From Membranipora membranacea (Eukaryota; Bryozoa; Gymnolaemata; Cheilostomatida; Membraniporidae), in contig OU612068.1 in the NCBI GenBank assembly GCA_914767715.1, forward strand, positions 870,001-930,000: a stretch of DNA of 60,000 bases. Direction: 5' to 3'. This document shows positions 56,901 through 60,000 of this stretch, piece by piece (within the stretch, counting starts at the first letter, position 1; each line of letters starts with the position of its first letter). Under the pieces are notes generated by a model. The model worked only from the letters and a program-made list of their open reading frames with translations, was not told where the DNA came from and ran no database searches. Both the position numbers and the translations under genes were made by a program.

Positions 56901-59795
56901 TGATTTCTTTGTCACCATACGGACCGTAGTTTATCCTCTGGTCAAGCCGTATATACATGCCAACCTTCTCACTAAGAATCCAGATTCTCATGAGGAGGCT
57001 GTTCTACAAAATTCTATTCGCTTGAAGATCCACACAGTACCATCTCATATACACAAAACCCAGCTGCTCAGTGACTTCGCTAATCAGTTGGACAAACACA
57101 GAAATGACCTTACTAAGATACTGGGTTTGTTATATTTATATCTTCTCACGTAATATTTCTGTATGAGATATCTCACTTACGGGGGAGCACATATAGTAGG
57201 AGTTGTCTTCTCAAAGGTCATGAGAGGATAACTCGACACAATAAGTAATAATGAGTTCCATGCTACTAGCTACTAGTTACTAGCTGAACTTGGGAATTTT
57301 GCCGTTTAGTTTTTGTATTTGGCTGAGCCTGCATCTGATGTGAAAAGAGACGCAAAAATAATACTATATATGTAATTTAATTAGAAGAGAATAAACCTGG
57401 GAAGTTTGTCCAAGTTGACTGATATCTGACAGTCTAATAGGATGCAATAAAATGATAACGCTCAACACTTATCTGTAGCATCGACAGAGATGACACGCAC
57501 CGCCTCTCACTCCATTGCGACTAGTGCTTCTATAGTGAGAAGACGATTCTCCACATGGAGAAAAAATAGTCTTATATCTAAACTACACCAGAACGAGCAC
57601 CAGACTGTACAAGCACCTGCTGATAGGCCTGTCATCAATGTCAACGCTGTCAGAGGTAAGGCATGTCTGTCTTACCTGCTGTTAACTTTAACAGACTAAA
57701 TTTAACATTCATATGAAAAAGTTTAACCTTCACACAGTTTTATTGTATGTCTCAAATGTGAACTGACATAATATACCTGGTCCCACATTGATGTAAGATA
57801 CACTAGAATCAGATAGGTGAGACAAGTGTCAGCGGATAGGAAACCGATGAATTATCTATCTCAAAACTTTCAAATAGATCTATTTTAGAATACCATACCA
57901 ACTTATTTACATTCTAACAATAATGATGAGGCTCTGCTGGTTATGGGTTGAAGCCTCATATTGTTAATATGCTAATTCCGTTGCCCTATCCAGCTCAATA
58001 CCGTAATCTTTGGTTCCCGGTTTGTCTAATTTGATAACTCATTTAACCTACACCATTTATTTGTTATCTGAAGCTGTTATCTAACCTCATTCTGTGAGTG
58101 AGTTGACAGTCCAGATTCTCCTAACAGATTGTGTTGTTAACCTTACCTTAAGCTATTTTGGTTTCGCTCAACATTTTCAGCACAAAACCCATCCTTATCA
58201 CATGTGGATGATGAAACACCTCAACAGCTGCTTACAAACCAAGTCGGGGGTTATAACTTTACCCGAAATCTAACGTCTAAAGGTTCACGTCGGTATACTG
58301 CTAAAACTCCGCTTAAACATATTCATGCCTCTGATGGCGCCAGACTCATTTTGGATAAATTCAACAACAACAACCAGCCACCTTCCTGTGCTGCTAAGCA
58401 GTACTACGGTGAGTAACTAACTCCTCCTCCCTCCAGCTCGCCAGCTCTTTAATTTTATAATTGCATGCACATGTGGGTTTTACCATGACAGGCCTGTGTG
58501 AATTAACAGGATCTAATCACAGCCAACATCTGATCTCACCCTATATAATGGTGTGTGTCAGGTCTACAGGAGAGCAAGGACATCGCTTCTGTCTCATCAA
58601 AGTTCTGTTTGCCAAAATGTTCCTAGTCCTGTTCACGGTACCATAAGCTGTCCTTGTTATACCTGCTTGAACTAATACTGGGCTATATTTGTAACGAATA
58701 GCAATCGTCGCCTCTCCGGATACTGTCACTTTTGAGCAGCCTATGTCTGAAGGTAAATTATATGTGAAGGATTTGTTGTTTAAAGTCAGTACAGCGTGGT
58801 GGAATGATGCAACTGCTTGATAAGATTGATTGCAGTTTCTTTTTTCCCACTGCTGACTGTGCCAGCCTACTGACATATCCTTGTAATATTGTGCCAGTAG
58901 TTCACATGCATGAACCACTGTAGTATTTTGAGTTAAATGTGGCCATTGATTCAGTTTAAGACTATAACAACTTGTAACACAGTAGGTCCTGGATCCTACT
59001 TGACAATGAAAGTATCCATCGTAAACTAAAGTCAGTAGGAGCTAGGTAGTACCTCAAGACCTGGAGCTTTCCTTGGAAAGGGTCAATTAAGGTGTATGCA
59101 GTAGCAGATAACTCCCATAATATTGATCTCTGTTGAAATCTGAAACTGCGGTTTGATTTATGACAACAAAAATCATCCATGACAGAAGTTTTATTCAATT
59201 TTGCAATTATCAACGGCTCTCTTAAACAAGATAATGACCAATGTTCAAGGTACAATAAGCATACAGAGCACACAGAGCATACAGAGCACACAGCCACCAA
59301 GCATCATGTTGTTTGTTTATTATCTGGTGTAAATGGACCCAGTAAATAATTCAGTACACTAACCTATCCTATTCCTAGTCCAACATGACAAACTGTCAGG
59401 GGAGGACAATCCTTACCTGCTTGTTATATATATTGTCTTGTATGGCATCAATGAAACGTTATATTTAAGTAGCTACCCACCTGCAAGTGGCCGTGTATAG
59501 CACAATGCCAACTATAGTCCTGCCATTATGTGAGCTTTGAGTGAGTCAGTATTGTCATCATGTCTTGTAGAAAGGCTAGCAAACACAAATCGTCGCGGTG
59601 GGGCAGCAGCTCTGCAGCTTATCAGACAACCTCATGTCATATTTGAGGAAGATTCCCCTTCTACCAGTAACTCCACCCCTGAACTGGGATTCCCCAGCTC
59701 ACCACCTGCAGATACTGGTGTATCAGCGAGGCTGTCAGTACCTGACAGTCTCTCTGTATCCCCTGACTGTGATGAGTCACCTGTAGTGAGCGCAG
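19069..59795 (+). CDS. UNC80: UNC80, NALCN sodium-leak channel complex scaffold, 62 exons seen, 3' end beyond window
   Basis: UNC80 is a giant scaffold that, with UNC79, binds and stabilises the NALCN sodium-leak channel at the neuronal membrane and so sets resting excitability. I joined 62 coding exons, 9,028 nt (about 3,009 codons), all with GT-AG introns and agreeing phases. Diagnostic matches to animal UNC80 run from the amino end (IPLPIQTFLWRQTS, SFERILVQN, HGLSP) through the middle (RFYVLWTFRYQVWSR, PPSIDYTLPSPPLG) to the carboxyl third (DFCYDEDEDYKVLDAINTMI, RGLQRYMQEILPE). The ATG at 19069 has an in-frame TAA 12 bases before it, which fixes the start. Vertebrate UNC80 is about 3,250 residues, so only the last portion is missing off the right edge. 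No frameshift or stop interrupts the joined frame, so the gene looks functional. Exon lists are in the block entries. Confidence 0.95.
21413..23796 (+). CDS. UNC80: UNC80 exons 6-9, variable basic/Ser-rich linker
   Basis: Exons: 21413-21554, 22085-22261, 22451-22562, 23660-23796. They encode a low-complexity region: EWFIPATRITNDDLPRKRPK, then EYHQQQKKERKKKHKSASD with a His/Asn stretch, then an acidic segment ending RLSNSYRDDSYN, then GLDKKAKATPLVKVTGPN and RSKSEPDIMHLTP. RSKSEPDI resembles a 14-3-3/phosphorylation-type motif. This part is poorly conserved across animals and was placed by phase continuity (0,1,1,2,1) rather than by similarity. The 1.1-kb intron after exon 8 starts with a 19-bp minisatellite. 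Confidence 0.82.
21955..22040. repeat. 16-bp minisatellite in a UNC80 intron
   Basis: Four to five copies of TCCTCCCCACATCAC[A/G], followed by a short CA run, between exons 6 and 7. It is pyrimidine-rich and lies 45 bp before the exon 7 acceptor, so it may add to the splice-site pyrimidine tract. Confidence 0.85.
22592..22724. repeat. 19-bp minisatellite in a UNC80 intron
   Basis: About six to seven copies of AGGTCATGTGATCAGGTAC with point differences, just after the donor of exon 8. Each unit contains CATGTGATC, so runs of it can pair with themselves weakly. Confidence 0.88.
23797..25329. other. UNC80 intron 9, 1.5 kb, with an unassigned coding-like stretch
   Basis: Most of this intron is AT-rich and featureless. 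A GC-richer segment at about 24607-24770 stays open and reads ELWVRLRTAPDLQDYRFVW and THLAGLVIQLAESGL. I find no UNC80 counterpart and no acceptor/donor pair with the needed phase-1 borders, so I leave it out of the gene. It may be an old repeat or an exon of an unknown isoform. Confidence 0.4.
25330..28396 (+). CDS. UNC80: UNC80 exons 10-14, conserved helical block
   Basis: Exons: 25330-25457, 25676-25812, 26150-26358, 26727-26905, 28254-28396. Recognisable family motifs in order: GCINYDVILRAVHLVMLN, VLKVVDKLLQLACLTES, NEKFCKYFRDFSESKSLDEI and IDFFHSYMSFC, EGHRGVEGIIVVHTLKTFVT, and KFLNYTQDIHGGTFRRVAFS followed by GLLDATKKM. Vertebrate UNC80 has CINYSYL, FLHALLGFC, VEGIIV and FRRVALSALLDSAEKL at the same relative positions. 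Exon 12 contains a Cys-rich insert (CPTCSHLSTPST). The 1.3-kb intron before exon 14 carries a micro-palindrome at 27685. Confidence 0.93.
27685..27709. mobile_element. 25-bp micro-palindrome, CAAGGAGTTA family, copy 1
   Basis: CAAGGAGTTA, a five-base loop GAATG, then TAACTCCTTG. The arms are perfect 10-bp inverted copies. The flanks (ACTTGCAT and CTAGTGTT) show no direct repeat. A second member lies at 36121-36147. Confidence 0.65.
28566..30573 (+). CDS. UNC80: UNC80 exons 15-18, variable linker
   Basis: Exons: 28566-28644, 28985-29051, 29649-29837, 30523-30573. Products: SAQNGDKKKFQRKSSKPLIR, an acidic Ser/Glu segment (RALSDSEMPDDSESESKG), then SFTAVSHTALAIVKARRKVK with KDHIKLMSS, then the 51-nt exon GPVRSALDRVRFSHFAL. 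Phases run 2,0,1,1,1. Exons 17 and 18 both have phase-1 borders and could be skipped without a frameshift. Exon 18 is supported only by its splice sites (ATTTCAG, GTAGGA) and phase, so it is less certain. Confidence 0.8.
29147..29189. mobile_element. Micro-palindrome, CATAGACTTAAT family, copy 3 (longer loop)
   Basis: CTTAGACTTGAT on the left and ATCAAGTCTATG on the right are inverted copies with one mismatch, separated by about 19 AT-rich bases. The flanks share only GTGT. It is a diverged relative of the copies at 9305, 12798 and 29550. Confidence 0.6.
29550..29576. mobile_element. 27-bp micro-palindrome, CATAGACTTAAT family, copy 4
   Basis: CATAGACTTAA, GATC, ATTAAGTCTATA. The flanking octamers GTGGTACA (29542-29549) and GTGGAACG (29577-29584) match at six of eight positions. 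It lies about 70 bp upstream of UNC80 exon 17 and only 360 bp from copy 3. Confidence 0.7.
30057..30201. repeat. 12-bp minisatellite, 12 copies, in a UNC80 intron
   Basis: Near-perfect tandem copies of CCTCCAGACTGA. The homogeneity implies recent expansion. The unit resembles a 3' splice-site polypyrimidine context (CTCCAG) repeated many times, 320 bp upstream of exon 18. Confidence 0.93.
30976..33661 (+). CDS. UNC80: UNC80 exons 19-22, conserved block
   Basis: Exons: 30976-31157, 31806-31991, 33143-33275, 33543-33661. Motifs: LVDIYLIRAGMLRFSLLMSV, SLPEPEFLAALLTL, DAPIASKACLYLECAYFVNQ followed by CTQGNWPSWM, AIGLKLKDMMET then SSEEDFLDE, and FCPHALKMVASLLLYEITTF followed by LREVYQV. Vertebrate UNC80 has the same order (LIKAGMLRF, LLECAHFVHRCNKGQWPEWM, AIGVRLGEL, EEDFLDD, CPFALKMAACQLLLEITTFLRE). 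Phase order is 1,0,0,1,0. Confidence 0.95.
33884..37521 (+). CDS. UNC80: UNC80 exons 23-26, Ser/Arg-rich linker on symmetrical exons
   Basis: Exons: 33884-34004, 34868-34948, 36428-36550, 37396-37521. Products: VHPQHQKTWQSSQKTGRRSS with PSSPTPERESS; AVSVTGSSPKRPKRW then ALVSASITKLQK; DQSTRTRVSLMGVDNQQKRA then GVFGSSSSINST; ASGGMMRNKKLSAVG with MMRSARSIKLKNRD. Exons 24, 25 and 26 all have phase-1 borders. The linker is rich in SP and basic residues, as expected of a phosphorylated disordered region. Exon 23's acceptor (TGTAAG) lacks a pyrimidine tract and is the weakest in this block. Confidence 0.82.
34949..36427. other. UNC80 intron between exons 24 and 25, 1.5 kb
   Basis: No exon seen. It contains a 20-bp palindrome at 35562-35581 (TCAACTGTC, TT, GACAGTTGA) and the CAAGGAGTTA-family palindrome at 36121. 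The rest is AT-rich unique sequence. Confidence 0.5.
36121..36147. mobile_element. 27-bp micro-palindrome, CAAGGAGTTA family, copy 2, with 7-8-bp duplication
   Basis: CAAGGAGTTAAAG, T, CTTTAACTCCTTG is a perfect palindrome. CCCTGACC occurs at 36114-36121 and 36148-36155, so the insert between the two copies is 26 bp, the same size as the family-1 member at 12798. CCCTGAC (7 bp) is duplicated even if the shared first C is assigned to the palindrome. Confidence 0.8.
37785..42235 (+). CDS. UNC80: UNC80 exons 27-34, central conserved core
   Basis: Exons: 37785-37993, 38471-38689, 39666-39803, 40273-40411, 40879-40987, 41266-41338, 41471-41509, 42101-42235. Motifs: ELYNDLHNKLNWLT, FICEHTNGSCNKYCFLRQNR, ILLANVVEATIGKRRSFDKA, SNNLMCVPLSIILKSAAVLR and GVAAVAWEYLLQPDKEL, RFYVLWTFRYQVWSRLEPGA, the 13-codon exon 33 (AHVAGHQKGSSSL), and PPSIDYTLPSPPLGLPGQ with DPPWMPLY. 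The last two long motifs are among the most conserved in the family. Exon 33 is 39 nt with phase-0 borders and could be skipped in frame. The intron after exon 27 carries a tRNA-derived SINE. Confidence 0.94.
38095..38306 (-). mobile_element. tRNA-derived SINE, about 210 bp
   Basis: On the minus strand the head reads GTTGCTCAGTTGGTTAGAGC (A box) and, about 30 bases on, TGGGTTCGAATCCCA (B box), both near canonical for RNA polymerase III. A tRNA-unrelated body follows (GTCCACTGACTACTGGGGAT, then GGACCCCCAGGTGTGCTC), ending in a GCCTCCC-type tail. It lies between UNC80 exons 27 and 28 in antisense orientation. The trailing body argues against an active tRNA gene. Confidence 0.85.
42453..43966 (+). 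CDS. UNC80: UNC80 exons 35-37, linker and start of the next helical block
   Basis: Exons: 42453-42636, 42949-43131, 43829-43966. Exon 35 is Gln/Lys/Glu-rich (NTRRKQQQEMVAKALVAEEC), likely a helical charged stretch. Exon 36 gives ASVFTYGVRRSSMSVHSIAP, matching the family's FRRGSVWSVRSAVS region. Exon 37 gives EVITAHSVFPTCVCLVGLAL. Exon 36 has an alternative donor at 43107 (GTAATA), but only the GTAGCT donor after 43131 keeps phase 1 with exon 37. Confidence 0.86.
44281..44545 (-). mobile_element. Diverged tRNA-derived SINE
   Basis: The minus strand starts GGAGTGGGCTGACGGTTAAC with an A-box-like GGCTGACGGTTAACGGTAAG, then GGATTTGATTCCC as B box, then a GC-richer body down to about 44281. It differs from the SINE at 38.1 kb in both boxes and body, so it belongs to another family. 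It sits in the intron before UNC80 exon 38. Confidence 0.7.
44626..48355 (+). CDS. UNC80: UNC80 exons 38-44, conserved block
   Basis: Exons: 44626-44813, 45046-45198, 46385-46577, 46968-47089, 47389-47466, 47757-47909, 48171-48355. Motifs: CMIEDSSLFFRYLFEKLTN then LRKLLVWMPNLPS, GLYFKDMKTMLKKVQSE, SHLPATKKIIVHGLDSTLPP then VHEDTQFKTIMQESLEYFSI, RDHYVFRRNNTPQLKLLKME, VFLHEEFSKQ-type amphipathic helix with FPRKALETEFSYFDSIFG, and NEMKLFLNVINGCLINNSED. The vertebrate order is the same (LFFKDLKQTMKK, PGTKTLVVHG, VHEDTQFEALLKECLEFF, YPFRRSVSPQLNL, FPRSAIDAEFSLF, DEIMLFLNVFNG). The 1.2-kb intron after exon 39 holds two nested miniature transposons. Confidence 0.95.
45245..46100. mobile_element. Foldback MITE with inverted ends, host of a nested insertion
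   Basis: The ends GTTGCAACCTCAGAG (45245) and CTCTGAGGTTGCAAC (about 46085-46099) are inverted copies. A second, longer inverted pair lies inside: AATGTCAAAGACCAATCCGA with ATATCAACATATCATATACC (about 45295-45340) against GGTATATGATATGTTGATAT with GGATCGGTCTTTGACATT (about 45590-45632). Without the nested TTAA element it is about 470 bp. The flanks GCTGACAG and GCTAAGTG agree at only five of eight positions, so no target duplication is claimed. Confidence 0.72.
45635..46021. mobile_element. 387-bp MITE with TTAA ends, copy B, nested
   Basis: It starts TTAAAGGGCAACCAAGGTTT and ends AAACCTTGGTTGCCCTTTAA. Compared with copy A at 16240 it is inverted but colinear. TTAA is present once on each side and the interrupted host element resumes with TCCTCTGAGGATC. 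It inserted into an older foldback element in a UNC80 intron. Confidence 0.88.
48724..53260 (+). CDS. UNC80: UNC80 exons 45-53, conserved block
   Basis: Exons: 48724-48853, 49072-49128, 49327-49434, 49666-49773, 50185-50447, 50836-51043, 51395-51500, 51834-51931, 53018-53260. Motifs: GFLLIMPTLIKVYNKHLNHP with HSQFYELHRRAYLLQ, LLAEQLFILLHSLEKQEEDI, DFCYDEDEDYKVLDAINTMI then TVVAYQTE, VVLEAIMPWYMKSIVKQAQQ, LRTEFRKPRDALLSLVSEFF with FLDSKSHE, RLEEVAHTLLKVGTYDAETL then RGLQRYMQEILPE, WSQEKLKPSINSITKRLERI, and LATLLRGICLMLESQPTLHH. Exon 49 is taken from the third of three near-identical acceptors. The TVVAY..VLEA..PWY region is very strongly conserved in vertebrates, which confirms the frame. Confidence 0.94.
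50056..50214 (+). repeat. UNC80: Triplicated splice acceptor and exon start in UNC80
   Basis: The segment TATATGTATACAG followed by 30 coding bases (VVLEAIMPWY) occurs three times, with exon starts at 50071, 50123 and 50185. The first two copies are identical over the 30 bases and the third differs at one base (GTT for GTG). Spacings are 52 and 62 bp. Copy 3 runs on into the rest of exon 49. From copy 1 to copy 3 is 114 bp, exactly 38 codons without a stop. From copy 2 the frame is wrong and meets TAG after about 23 codons. Confidence 0.93.
50590..50702 (-). mobile_element. Degenerate tRNA-derived SINE fragment
   Basis: The minus strand reads GGAGGAATCTCAGTTGGTTA then GAGCTTGCCC (A-box region) and GGCTTGAAGCCC at the B-box position, with a body resembling no other SINE here. 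It lies in the intron between UNC80 exons 49 and 50. Confidence 0.6.
52060..52175. repeat. AT-rich inverted repeat in a UNC80 intron
   Basis: AAGCCATATATAATATAAC near 52101 is mirrored by GTTATATATGGCTAT near 52155, around a palindromic TATATTATATTATATA core. A related GTATCTATGGTG / CATCTATGGTAT pair precedes it. It is a cruciform-prone stretch with no coding. Confidence 0.65.
53456..53530 (-). mobile_element. tRNA-like SINE head fragment
   Basis: The minus strand reads TTTGCTCACTCAGTACGACG as an A-box region and GTAAGTTCAAAACCCA as a B-box region, about 30 bases apart. No body can be followed, so it is a fragment. An authentic tRNA is unlikely because the acceptor stem does not pair. Confidence 0.5.
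54715..54815. repeat. Irregular tandem repeat (AAGTCATACCCAAG)
   Basis: Three copies of CTCAAGTCATACCCAAG-like sequence with variable spacers (GTATATATCTCAGTCATT, CCCTCTT), in the long intron before UNC80 exon 54. Confidence 0.75.
55274..59795 (+). CDS. UNC80: UNC80 exons 54-62, carboxyl region, gene continues past window
   Basis: Exons: 55274-55391, 55618-55665, 56138-56353, 56545-56640, 56879-57124, 57479-57655, 58181-58408, 58702-58752, 59571-59795. Motifs: EKAEMMLANFVIPLCLRIGG, QTDIRFILCLIISSLVPRSV, GLKTLLVCCDKQIYHLLPLI, MWRFFDFFVTIRTVVYPLVK then LLSDFANQLDKHRN, and RRRFSTWRKNSLISK. The tail is disordered and Ser/Pro-rich with QPHVIFEEDSP, matching the VTFIEAQPE region of vertebrate UNC80. 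Every exon from 55 on has phase-1 borders on both sides. Exons 55 (48 nt) and 61 (51 nt) are possible skipped exons. The donor after 59795 leads to at least one exon beyond 60000 with the stop codon. Confidence 0.93.
59259..59293. repeat. 18-bp repeat (AGCATACAGAGCACACAG)
   Basis: Two tandem copies of AGCATACAGAGCACACAG in the last intron seen, between UNC80 exons 61 and 62. Nothing else is recognisable in this 0.8-kb intron. Confidence 0.75.
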
Positions 59796-60000
59796 GTAAG
59801 TACTCCTCTCTGAGTCTCCATCACTAAGATCATCTCTTCTATACTAGATGTGATCACTTCAAAGGTGACTTGATTTGATTTGACTCGACTCGGTTTGGCT
59901 TTGACTCAAAAATTTACTGGAGTGAGAGCAGAAGTTTATCAGACCTGCATGTTTGGATTTTTTATTGTATTACCTCAAAGCATGCTCTATGTTACTTCTG

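Overview
The window is a piece of an AT-rich animal genome. The genes are split by GT-AG introns. One large gene fills the right two thirds, and the left third holds small secreted-protein genes and layered transposons. Coding exons were found by joining open stretches at splice sites with matching phase, so most of the genes cannot be seen as single open reading frames. The species cannot be named. A chitin-binding-like secreted protein, UNC80, a CR1/L2-like LINE and tRNA-derived SINEs fit an invertebrate metazoan, perhaps a lophotrochozoan, but that is inference.

Left part (1-16 kb, all + strand). (1) A six-exon gene (1461-10043, 244 aa) encodes a secreted cysteine-rich protein with a peritrophin-A/CBM14-like module. 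Its second intron (2046-7860) has swallowed a composite of about 5.6 kb, bounded by inverted arms of about 430 bp and filled with two tandem arrays, a hAT-type miniature element with a perfect 8-bp target duplication, and a reverse-oriented LINE fragment. (2) A partial cysteine-rich gene (terminal exons 11564-11683 and 12166-12327) and (3) its tandem paralogue (13234-15667, 189 aa, five exons, signal peptide, GPNGx pentapeptide repeats) form a small local family of secreted proteins that I do not recognise.

Middle (15.7-19 kb): no gene recognised. It holds a 385-bp TTAA-flanked miniature transposon and a long imperfect hairpin.

Right part (19069 to the end, + strand): UNC80, the large scaffold of the NALCN sodium-leak channel complex. 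I resolved 62 coding exons (9,028 nt, about 3,009 codons) with every junction in phase. The start codon is inside the window and the last exons lie beyond 60000. Conserved blocks alternate with poorly conserved Ser/Arg/Lys-rich linkers carried by short symmetrical exons. Its introns carry SINEs, minisatellites, a second copy of the TTAA element nested in another foldback element, and several micro-palindromes.

Most unusual signals: (a) near-perfect palindromes of about 26 bp in two sequence families, several with 7-8-bp target-site duplications; (b) a local triplication of the splice acceptor and first 30 nt of UNC80 exon 49, arranged so that alternative acceptors or a 30-nt mini-exon would stay in frame; (c) the tandem GPN-repeat/cysteine-rich gene pair; (d) the deeply nested element in the CBM14-like gene.
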